Source: Oscillochloris sp. ZM17-4 (GTDB taxonomy: Bacteria > Chloroflexota > Chloroflexia > Chloroflexales > Chloroflexaceae). Taken from it: a stretch of DNA of 56,557 nucleotides. The notes under the pieces are model-generated. The model saw only the letters and a program-made list of their open reading frames with translations, had not been told where the DNA came from and ran no database searches. Positions 34,568-42,541 of the stretch are shown here, piece by piece. The DNA is taken from contig NZ_JAIEWN010000032.1 of the NCBI RefSeq assembly GCF_019599295.1, positions 10,640 through 67,196 of the forward strand, written 5' to 3'. How positions within the stretch are numbered: the first letter of the stretch is position 1; each line of letters starts with the position of its first letter. Made by a program: the position numbers and the translations under genes.

Positions 34568-36130
34568 GATTAGGATCTCCCTTGGTGGAGGCTGTTCAGC
34601 CTCAGCCTGCTCCATGTCGAGGTCGGGGCCGCTGGCGATGTAGGCGCGCGGATAGATGTGATGATCCTCTAGGCGCATCGAGGTGTCAATCTTCTGCGTG
34701 CTATTCCAGTCTTTGAGCCCCTGAGCCGCATAGCCGAGCAGATTGAGGATGCCACGATAGGTGGCGCTCGCCCGCTTGGTGTAGCTGTAGAGGTCTTCTG
34801 GCTCGGTGATCAGTGAGCGTAGGCGCATGAAGTAGCTTCGGGCGGTGATCTGCTCGTGGCGTGCGACATGGGTGAGCACGCCGCAATCCGTGATAATCAC
34901 CTCGTTGGTGGCCGAGCTGTAGCGGTTCGAGAAGATGGAGGCCCAGTACCAGAACTCAATAAAGCGCCGCTGCTCCTCGTTCATCACGTCGAAGCTGCCG
35001 ATCTCGCGTAGGAAGATCATAAGCGGGATGACCATGTTCTCGGAGGGCATCCAGTCATGGGAGAGGATGTAGTGCTGGCTGGCCAGATAGTGCAGGCTGC
35101 GGGCGTAGAGATCGCAGACAGTGTCCCAGTGGCGGGTGAAGTCGGTGGCCTCCAGGTGCTTGAGGATGTAGCTCTTGTCGATCTCGACGGTGCCGCCGCG
35201 CTCGATACCGGTGATGTAGGCGATGGCGCGGACGACGATCTCGCGGTTGAGCGTAATCTTGTGATGGCTCTCGAACTCCTCGATCCGCTTGCGCAGATTG
35301 AAGCCGCTGTAGAGCTTGGCGGCCAGGATGTCGGTGAAGTTGAGTTGGATACCGCGACTGTTGCTGCGCTCGAAGAAGAGACAGAACTTGTCGAGTTGCA
35401 TGTCGAGCATATAGAAGGCCAGCATCTTCTGCTGCTTGTATAAGTCGATGAGCAACGTCATCGCTCGTCGGTAGAGTTTCTGCGCCAGCTTGCGCTGGTC
35501 GGTATCGTCAGATTGGTGCAGATATTGCCCGTAAAGCGATTGGGTAAAGCATGCATCCTTCTCTTCTTGCTCCCAATCCTTGATATGAGAAGTGTAGGCA
35601 TCGGAGAGCTTGACCGAGATCGCAGTTGGATGTTCCTCACCGGCGATATACTCTAGTACCTCCTCCAGCCTCACCGCTCCGATCTCTTTGGCGCTCATAA
35701 GGTCGCGAAGGATATCAAGATCGCGCAGAATGATATAGACATTATCCTTGCCTGTAATGGCGCGGTAGAGGGCTGTGATGCGCTGCTGACCGTCTAGAAC
35801 GATGCGCAGATTCTGCGTCATTGCGCGCCTGACAATCTCGGCAGTGGAGAGGTCGTGGGTGCGGAGCTGGGTATTGCCGCCTTTGGCCTTGGGTCGGCCC
35901 TTGCTCTTGCGCGGGCGGGTGTCGATCTCGCGCAGGGTCATGCCGAAGGAGGGCTTGCCGTAGATGATGGTGCCGATGAAAATCTCGCGGATCAGCGAGT
36001 CGAAGAGGTCATAGGTCTGCTCCAGCTCCCAGCGGAAGTCGCGCTGAAACTCGGGGAGCATGATCGTGCGGCCATCGATGCCGCGCACAATGTCGAGCAG
36101 TGATTCGGTTTCGCTCTGGGTGTCGGGCAT
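33626..36130 (-). CDS. DUF262 (GmrSD-like) protein, HNH domain truncated and fused in frame to a membrane/wHTH protein
   Basis: The open frame has 834 codons. Residues 1-521 are a GmrSD-type protein: DUF262 with LPEFQRDFRWELEQTYDLFDSL and VLDGQQRITALYRAI (the DGQQR nucleotide-binding signature), a helical middle, and the opening of the DUF1524 HNH nuclease, LEDHHIYPRAYI. The rest of DUF1524, including the usual Asn and the closing half of the metal-binding fold, is absent. The frame then runs straight into MAITIRERP, the start of a protein that has a full paralogue at 54359-55303. GmrSD enzymes cut modified phage DNA; this copy probably cannot. Either a true fusion or, more likely, a junction left by recombination. 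It follows the PD-(D/E)XK gene by 21 bp. Confidence 0.85.
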   Translation of the reverse strand: MPDTQSETESLLDIVRGIDGRTIMLPEFQRDFRWELEQTYDLFDSLIREIFIGTIIYGKPSFGMTLREIDTRPRKSKGRPKAKGGNTQLRTHDLSTAEIVRRAMTQNLRIVLDGQQRITALYRAITGKDNVYIILRDLDILRDLMSAKEIGAVRLEEVLEYIAGEEHPTAISVKLSDAYTSHIKDWEQEEKDACFTQSLYGQYLHQSDDTDQRKLAQKLYRRAMTLLIDLYKQQKMLAFYMLDMQLDKFCLFFERSNSRGIQLNFTDILAAKLYSGFNLRKRIEEFESHHKITLNREIVVRAIAYITGIERGGTVEIDKSYILKHLEATDFTRHWDTVCDLYARSLHYLASQHYILSHDWMPSENMVIPLMIFLREIGSFDVMNEEQRRFIEFWYWASIFSNRYSSATNEVIITDCGVLTHVARHEQITARSYFMRLRSLITEPEDLYSYTKRASATYRGILNLLGYAAQGLKDWNSTQKIDTSMRLEDHHIYPRAYIASGPDLDMEQAEAEQPPPREILIMAITIRERPAAPAPLAQQLSIDPALLERPEAQAARQRGLLRAKAEALRSAEGLLAWGHLLTWAIIFVSAIHIWESVAAIAPAHVGALQLPAAVYHGAALAFTLMIDACALYIAKANAAAAFVGAPSNRWTIYFYLVTALLNASFVARHAPAIDVTVQAQLLPLLAGSFVLLLPLSIPAGIVAVETSNRTLEAVRLALLVEVETLRGVVAELPSDNMPHESASEQVMSPSTPPELATLNVATTEPAPMGGRPMTYGMADLLAAFPDGEGILFTPRDVRVRLRCSEGSAQRVIQAAMEAGQIERAARGAYRRTQI

Positions 36131-36151
36131 CGATAACCGCCTCCTGAAATG

Positions 36152-37237
36152 CTATATGGCAGGCTCTGTGCTCTCGGAAGTAGCGACAATGGCCGGGGCG
36201 AGATTGGCCGTCAGGCTGCGCAGGGCATCGACCTGGGCCACAAGCTGGCCTTGTAGATTGACCGCGTTGGTGACGATGGAGTAGCCTTGTTTGACCACTG
36301 CCTCACCAGATTTTTTAACCTGCTCGATAGTGACGCTCAGACCAAGGATCTGATCGAAGGCTCCGTCTACCTGTCGGCGGCGGGTTTGGAGCACGCCGTC
36401 ATCGTGGCCCCGTGGGACAACCAAGCTACGGGCCAGCCAGTAAGCAGCATGAACATAGACATCGCTGCTGGGGTCTTCCTCGTCCCAGAGTACGATGATG
36501 TCGCTGCCATAGCGAGCCAGCGGCGGCTGATTGCGCGCTGATGCGCGATCCCAGACAAAGATTGCGGCCTGGGCGTTACGATTCTCACGGGCGGCTTTGC
36601 ACTCGACAAGGGCTTTCTCGCGGTTGTATGCCTGTGAACGCTTGGCCTCAACCACGACCCGCTCTCCGACTGCGGCGCAGTCTGAACCCAGCGTGATCAC
36701 CGCGTCGCCAACTTTTGCGTTGAGCACGCTCCCAACGAGTTCACCCGTGCCGTCGCAGTGGTCGCCTGCACCATGAGCCAGGCCAGATACCAACGTCACC
36801 ACGGCATCCTCGAAGGGCGCTCCGCCCTGGGTGCTGCGCCGCTCAATCTGGCGGCGGGTGCTCAGCGCCTCCAGACGACCCACCAGATCGCTGTGGTGGG
36901 TGCCGGTCGTCTCGCTGAGTCGCGTGTAGAGCGTCTCGCTGGTCTGCACCACTCGCTGGAGCAATGAGTCTGGTGTGTCGAGTGAGAACTGCCGGCCAAG
37001 CAAGTCGGCGTGGTCGTGAAGGTGCTGGCTGAAACGGGTATCGACTTGCTGGAATACGCGCTCTGCGGTTTGCTGGAGGGCTAAGGCATCTACCTCGCCG
37101 CGTGCATGGCGCAGGGCCTGGAGGCCGAGGCGTAGGGCGACGAGGGCGATGCGCTGCTGCTCATCCTCCTCGCCGTAGCGCGCGAGGTCGGCTAGGATAT
37201 CGTGATCGGTCAGGGTGAGGTCGATGCTCGTTGTCAT
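36152..37237 (-). CDS. Coiled-coil protein with PD-(D/E)XK nuclease-like domain
   Basis: The protein has 361 residues. A helical N-terminal half (about 1-140, SLVALRLGLQALRHARG, LEALSTRRQIERRSTQ) leads to an alpha/beta domain with GDAVITLG, then RVVVEAKRSQAYNREKALVECKAARENRNAQAAIFV. The E-x-K preceded by a strand with Asp is the pattern of PD-(D/E)XK enzymes. The last 100 residues are helical. Its ATG overlaps the stop of the OLD-type gene (ATGA), so the two are translated together and probably act as one complex. Family name not known to me; nuclease activity is inferred. Confidence 0.7.
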   Translation of the reverse strand: MTTSIDLTLTDHDILADLARYGEEDEQQRIALVALRLGLQALRHARGEVDALALQQTAERVFQQVDTRFSQHLHDHADLLGRQFSLDTPDSLLQRVVQTSETLYTRLSETTGTHHSDLVGRLEALSTRRQIERRSTQGGAPFEDAVVTLVSGLAHGAGDHCDGTGELVGSVLNAKVGDAVITLGSDCAAVGERVVVEAKRSQAYNREKALVECKAARENRNAQAAIFVWDRASARNQPPLARYGSDIIVLWDEEDPSSDVYVHAAYWLARSLVVPRGHDDGVLQTRRRQVDGAFDQILGLSVTIEQVKKSGEAVVKQGYSIVTNAVNLQGQLVAQVDALRSLTANLAPAIVATSESTEPAI

Positions 37238-39285
37238 GGATGCACCTCTGTGGATAGAGCGTTGTTTGGGAGTGGAATTCCAGCACGCTCACAGATCTTC
37301 ACCAGCATGGTCTGCACTGTAGGAAACGCACATCCCTTGGTAGCCGCTTGCCTTACCAAGTGCGAGACAACTGCGTGACGTTTAAGGCTCTTTGGCCCTT
37401 TCTCCCCAGTTATTGTGTATACCTCAAGCTCCAAATCATCCCAACTGATACCTGCTGTACAAACATCCTGGTGTATTACTTCTTCAAGCTTGGGATTGAA
37501 GACTGCACACGTCTCGTGGACACCAGTTGGCCAGTCTTCAGGATAACAATTACAGAGGCTCAGTAACTCGCGATTCAGCTTACTGGATGTGGCACGATCA
37601 GACTCCTTCGTCTGATTACTATCGTTGTCCCAAACCACAAATGTCGGAATCTGAAGATGGGAAAAGATAATCAAAGGTTTCGCAAGACTACCTTTACCAT
37701 CTACAGCAACAACTGCAATCCCGTATGCCTCAAGGGAAATATCCATAAGTTGCGCAACTCCCTGTAAGAGGGCACGATCACCTTCGCCCTCCACAAGCAC
37801 CACAAAATCGGCGAAGAAGCCTTCGTTCACCGATGCGGTCAGCATTGCTGCGAGCTTTGCATGGTTGATTCCGGCCCCGGTAACAATTGCACGGCTTGTT
37901 GCGCGCACTGCGGTCTGGCGCGGCGTGCTGGGCCGAGGCGGAGTCTGTTTTGCCACCACGCGAATTTGCTCAAAGCGATCAATATCTACGAAGATCGGGC
38001 TATGGGTGCAGTAGATTACTTGGATGCTATTTGCAACACCACTGACCTGTCCGGTCGCTAGGTTGTGCAGGATACGGGCGAAGTGTCGCTGTCGGGTGGG
38101 GTGCTGGAATAACTCGGGTTCCTCGATTGCCAGAATGAGTGCAGGTTGCTCCTCAGTCATAACACCCCCGATGGTACCAGTGTCTACTGCTGGCTCTGCA
38201 AGGGTAATCGCATCCTCAGAGGTGGCGGTATCAGAACGTGTGGCAAGCTCCTCTATGGGGACAGAGATTTCACCCTGATTGCCTTGGCGCATGGCCAAAT
38301 CTTGTAATAGTGAGATGATAAAGGCTCGCTGAACTCCATGTCCAGTTCGCTCAGTTGTCGTTGGGTAGCCATCCTCACTAAGCTGCACACGCACCTTCGG
38401 CAGCGGCAAGGTAATGCTTGGCGGCTGCCAACTCACTCCAACATCAGTGTTCGGCGCAAAGTAGTGCAGGGTCTGATTCAAGCGTTTGTTAATCTCATCG
38501 AGATCGCTATTCGTAAGATCTTGTATTTCTTTCAGCTTGGATGATGCCTCTGCCTGTAGCCGCTGAACCTCGGCACGATCCGCGAGCGACTTGCGGATGA
38601 CCATATCTACCAATTCGTTGATCAGGCTGCCGCGCTCATCGGTGGCGTCGGCATTGGCGTCACGCATTGCCGGCACCAGCAGGAAACGTGTAAATCGCTC
38701 CAATCGCTCGGCTCCGGCCTGGTTAAAGCCGAAGAACTGGGTCTCGCTGGAAAGCAGTTCACAGGCATCGGGGTGGCTCAGCTCCCATGCAATCAGCGCA
38801 TCACGAATGCGCTGATCATTTGAGAGGCTCGTGGCGCTCGGAAGCTCCGTATATGGTGCCTGCTTCCGCAGATCGCTATAGGACGTTCGGCGATCACCTG
38901 CGGTTGTCTTATTCAGGATCTGCTCTAGAAATGGTCGGTGGCGTCGCATCTGGCCATAGTAGGCTTGCTTCGCCTTCTCACCAACCCATTCAATGCGCTT
39001 CTCAACGACGAGTTGCTGGCTGTGATAGTACTTGTCCAGTGCTGCCTGCTCAACTGGGCTCAGATCTACATAAGTGACAGTGATACGGATCGGCTCGGAG
39101 GGATCGTCGGCGTAATAGTCGTTACGTTCAACACGGGCATTTGGCTTGTAGAAGATGTCCAGCGCGCGCAGGAAGGTTGATTTGCCAGCGCCATTGGCTC
39201 CCACTAGGGCAGTGAGGTTATCGCATTCCAGTGTCGCGTTGTAGATTGAGCGAAATCGTTGGACTTGGACGGTTTTGATACGCAC
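37234..39285 (-). CDS. OLD-family ATPase with C-terminal TOPRIM nuclease
   Basis: The protein has 683 residues. The ABC-type ATPase part has ALVGANGAGKST (about 23-33), a long insert, and Walker B LILAIEEPELFQHP (about 383) with the H-loop YCTHSPIFVDID. The TOPRIM domain has VVLVEGEGDRALL (about 492), VVAVDGKGS and VVWDND (about 548), the acidic residues for metal-dependent cleavage. This is the OLD nuclease architecture also used by GajA of Gabija. No GajB-type UvrD helicase is beside it. The GTG at 39285 is chosen because GGAGGAG lies seven bases upstream and the ATPase starts there (RIKTVQVQRFRSI); the frame open to 39378 is unlikely. Confidence 0.9.
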   Translation of the reverse strand: MRIKTVQVQRFRSIYNATLECDNLTALVGANGAGKSTFLRALDIFYKPNARVERNDYYADDPSEPIRITVTYVDLSPVEQAALDKYYHSQQLVVEKRIEWVGEKAKQAYYGQMRRHRPFLEQILNKTTAGDRRTSYSDLRKQAPYTELPSATSLSNDQRIRDALIAWELSHPDACELLSSETQFFGFNQAGAERLERFTRFLLVPAMRDANADATDERGSLINELVDMVIRKSLADRAEVQRLQAEASSKLKEIQDLTNSDLDEINKRLNQTLHYFAPNTDVGVSWQPPSITLPLPKVRVQLSEDGYPTTTERTGHGVQRAFIISLLQDLAMRQGNQGEISVPIEELATRSDTATSEDAITLAEPAVDTGTIGGVMTEEQPALILAIEEPELFQHPTRQRHFARILHNLATGQVSGVANSIQVIYCTHSPIFVDIDRFEQIRVVAKQTPPRPSTPRQTAVRATSRAIVTGAGINHAKLAAMLTASVNEGFFADFVVLVEGEGDRALLQGVAQLMDISLEAYGIAVVAVDGKGSLAKPLIIFSHLQIPTFVVWDNDSNQTKESDRATSSKLNRELLSLCNCYPEDWPTGVHETCAVFNPKLEEVIHQDVCTAGISWDDLELEVYTITGEKGPKSLKRHAVVSHLVRQAATKGCAFPTVQTMLVKICERAGIPLPNNALSTEVHP

Positions 39286-39374
39286 GATGCTCCTCCATGT
39301 AGATGTGAACTCAGTTGTGCTTGTCACGAAAGCACTAAGACGCAGAGGCTTTGCGAGTCTCTGCGCCCTTGGCG

Positions 39375-42300
39375 TCACTCCTCATCGTCCCCCGCGCTGC
39401 GCCCCATGCGGTACTTGATGTCGTAGTTGATGATGAAGTCCAGCTCCTCGTCCGTGAACCCGTAGTGCGCCGCCAGCGCCCGGTCGATGTCATCGAGCGT
39501 TGGCTTAGCTTTCCCTACGTCAAAATTCACTTCATCCGTGCTGATAATCTCTCCCCGACGGGAACGTGTCGTCTGATTACTATAGTAGACAGCTAATAGT
39601 TGCTGCTCAAGCTCCGCAAACTTTTTGAGATCAGCCTTCGCAACATCAAAAATCGGAAGTTCAAGTACTTCACGTGAGACAACATCCATACAATTTGAGT
39701 TCGTAATCCAGTACCAATAAAAGAGTTGGCTGTTAAGCAGGGTGAGCACGACTGGACGTAACCGCTCAGGGATAGTGACCGGCTTGTAATGCGACGAGAG
39801 CTTTTCACGTAACGCTTTGCGCCAATAACGGCCACCTGAGTGATAATAAATCTGGGAACCCTGGCTCGAAACAAGGTGTTTGATTTTTTGGCTATGACCA
39901 TGCATCTTCTTGAGAATAGCCATCTCAATAGTTGAGCCAATCTTTGGCAGCGGATTCGCGTGGTTTGCAACCTTCACGTATTGCGTGTACGTGAGTTTAT
40001 CAAACAGGAATGCGCGATCACTCTGTTCGCCACTGAACCATCGATAGTATGTCGTAGAGAAAACCTGGGGTCGATCAGCGGCTTGGTGAAGCAGCGTGAT
40101 GGTGAGGTTCATATCGACGCCGACAAAGAGCTTACCGGGCCTGACGGCGTAGTGACTGTGATATTGTGTGTATCGTCCATACAAGTTTTGCAGTGTTTCC
40201 ATTCCTTCAGTGGAGACTGAAGCAATGGGAACAATGACTCCAAATCGCCCATGCCGTGCAAGTACGTTCAGTGAGCGCTCGATGGCAAATGAATACAGGT
40301 TGCCGCTCGCTTCGGTTCGATAGCCGAAGACCCGGTATTCTTTTCTCACCTTGCTGTACCCCACATATGGCGGGTTCCCCACAATCACATCAAAGCCACC
40401 CTCACTGAGGATCTCGTAGAAGGCGGTGAACCAGTGGAAGGGCTGGGTGTTGAAGGAGCCGTCGGCCTCCCTGCGGATCTGGCCAATCTTGACTAGGTCA
40501 GTGTCGAGGCCGGCATTTACCGTGTCGAGCCGCTGGCGGATCGCCTGGCGGGAGGCACGGCCCTCGGTGGCCGAGGGGTTGAACTGGAGCTGCGCGTTGC
40601 GGTAGCCGGTCAGCTCGCGCTGCACCGCCCTGATCTCCTCCAGCAGCTTCTGCTGGCGCGGGCTCATCCCCACCACGCTGCCGCTGTAGACCAGCCCAAT
40701 CTCCTCGGGACGGGCGTAGCCCACCAGGGCGTTGCCGGCGCGAATGTTGAAGTCGATGTCGGGCAGCGGCTCGATATACTTCGCCTCGTCCAGATCCGCA
40801 ACCATGCGCAGGAAGAGGCGCAGCTTGCAGATCTCGGTCGCCTCGGCCATCAGGTCAACGCCGTAGAGGTTGCGCACCACGATGCTCTTGGTGATGAAGT
40901 AGTCGCGGTTCGAGTGCGCCTCGGCAGCGACCAGTACCTCAACCATCGGCCTGCTCACCGCCTGCTTCTGCTCAACCAACTCCTCCATCCGGTCAAGCAC
41001 CGCCTCGTAGATCGGCTTGAGGATGCGCAGGGCGGCGAACAAGAAGGCACCTGAGCCGGCGGTCGGGTCGAGCACGCTCAAGGGCAGCTTGCCCGCATGG
41101 GGGTCGCCCGCAAGCGCCGTGTAGAGCCGGTAGACGTTCGGCGCGTCAAGCTGCGGGATGAGATCACCAATCAGCGCCTCCAGATCGAGGTTCGCCGTCA
41201 CCGCATCATTGATCGTGGCAATCTTCCCGGCCTGGGCATCGGCCCGCAGCGCGGCGACACGGGCGCGGCGGGCCGTCTGCTCGCGCTCGGTCTCGGTGGG
41301 CAGCGGCTCCTCCTGGCGCATCGCCGGGTAGAGATAGTCAGCGATGGTGCGCGGCAGGTCGAGCGAGGCCAGGGAGAGCCCGGCCTTATCGAAGAGCGCC
41401 GGGATGATCGTGTTGCGGCAGATGTAGCCGGTGATGTCGTCGCGGGTGTAGTAGGCGCCCATCTGCTTCTGGTTGATGTACTTCTCGAAGATATAGCCCA
41501 GCACATCGGGGTCGATCTCGCGGTCGCTGGTGCCGGGCCGCTCGCTGAGGTGCCAGCGCCAGAGGCCGAAGAACGCGAGCAGCGTGTCGAAGGCGCTGTC
41601 GGGGATGTCAATCGCCTCACCATATCTATCCTCAATGGGGTGAGGCAGGAACAGGCCGCCGTTGAGGTAGGGGATCGTGCCGAGCGTCTGGTTCACCTCC
41701 GCGCCGCGCTGCGCTGGCTCCAGCGCAAAGCCCTGGAAGAACAGGACGCGCAAGAAGCCCCGGTAGTAGCGATCCGGGCCGAGGGTCGCCTTGCTCCACG
41801 CCAGCCGCTCGCGCAGGTAGTCGGGGTTATGGTTGAGGAAGCCCTTGGCCTGGATGAATGAGATGAACATCAGCCGGTTGAGCATCACCGAGACATACCA
41901 GCGCTGGTCGCTGTCCAGCGGGATGCCGCGCAAGAAGGTCTGGAACTCCTCGCGCTGGCGCTTGAACTCATCGTAGAACTTCTTGGTGACGCTCTCGACA
42001 TCGAGATTCTTGGACACGCGGGCCGTGACCTTCGAGATCTCGATGCGGCCCTGCGCATCAAAGTCGTCAATCGCAAAGGCGATGCCCTGGAGCTTCTGGA
42101 TCAGCGCCTCGCCGCTGTCGCCGCGCCGGTAGGAGAACTCGCGCACGCGCCGCCCCTGCTGGCCGCGCTTGACCCACTGGATCACCGCGACCTGCTGATT
42201 GGCATCCTCGAAGACCAGTAGGTGCTCGACCTGGGTGCGCCGCAGCCGGGTCTCGATCTTGTTTCGCGTCGGTCGTGGCGGCAGCGTCCCATCAGCACTC

Positions 42301-42482
42301 CGCACGAGATAGACCTGCATACCACCCGTGTCCGCGATGGGGGTCAGCGTGTAGCGCTGGGTGTCAACCACCTCGACCCGCACCGTGTCCGTCGGCTTCG
42401 TCCACTTCAGTGAGGAGCGGAAGACCTTGTCCCATGCGAAGTCCTGGACGGCGGCGCGGAGGTTCTTGAGATTGACCGGCAT
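39375..42482 (-). CDS. Large N6-adenine DNA methyltransferase (Eco57I/PglX-like)
   Basis: The protein has 1,035 residues. The helical N-terminal 300 may recognise or cut DNA but show no clear nuclease triad. The methylase core has GAYYTRDDITGYICRNTIIP, motif I VLDPTAGSGAFLF (about 469) and motif IV VIVGNPPYV (about 698). The C-terminal target-recognition part follows (LLNSQLFYWYWITNSN). N6-methylases of this size occur in type IIL, BREX (PglX) and DISARM (DrmMI) systems. It sits between a PLD-SNF2 helicase and an OLD ATPase on one transcript, so it probably marks self DNA. A GTG at 42491 is an alternative start. Confidence 0.92.
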   Translation of the reverse strand: MPVNLKNLRAAVQDFAWDKVFRSSLKWTKPTDTVRVEVVDTQRYTLTPIADTGGMQVYLVRSADGTLPPRPTRNKIETRLRRTQVEHLLVFEDANQQVAVIQWVKRGQQGRRVREFSYRRGDSGEALIQKLQGIAFAIDDFDAQGRIEISKVTARVSKNLDVESVTKKFYDEFKRQREEFQTFLRGIPLDSDQRWYVSVMLNRLMFISFIQAKGFLNHNPDYLRERLAWSKATLGPDRYYRGFLRVLFFQGFALEPAQRGAEVNQTLGTIPYLNGGLFLPHPIEDRYGEAIDIPDSAFDTLLAFFGLWRWHLSERPGTSDREIDPDVLGYIFEKYINQKQMGAYYTRDDITGYICRNTIIPALFDKAGLSLASLDLPRTIADYLYPAMRQEEPLPTETEREQTARRARVAALRADAQAGKIATINDAVTANLDLEALIGDLIPQLDAPNVYRLYTALAGDPHAGKLPLSVLDPTAGSGAFLFAALRILKPIYEAVLDRMEELVEQKQAVSRPMVEVLVAAEAHSNRDYFITKSIVVRNLYGVDLMAEATEICKLRLFLRMVADLDEAKYIEPLPDIDFNIRAGNALVGYARPEEIGLVYSGSVVGMSPRQQKLLEEIRAVQRELTGYRNAQLQFNPSATEGRASRQAIRQRLDTVNAGLDTDLVKIGQIRREADGSFNTQPFHWFTAFYEILSEGGFDVIVGNPPYVGYSKVRKEYRVFGYRTEASGNLYSFAIERSLNVLARHGRFGVIVPIASVSTEGMETLQNLYGRYTQYHSHYAVRPGKLFVGVDMNLTITLLHQAADRPQVFSTTYYRWFSGEQSDRAFLFDKLTYTQYVKVANHANPLPKIGSTIEMAILKKMHGHSQKIKHLVSSQGSQIYYHSGGRYWRKALREKLSSHYKPVTIPERLRPVVLTLLNSQLFYWYWITNSNCMDVVSREVLELPIFDVAKADLKKFAELEQQLLAVYYSNQTTRSRRGEIISTDEVNFDVGKAKPTLDDIDRALAAHYGFTDEELDFIINYDIKYRMGRSAGDDEE

Positions 42483-42541
42483 GCGACTCACTTTCAGGTC
42501 TGCCCCTGCTTCGTCAGGGTCGGCGGTGACAGGTGGGAACG

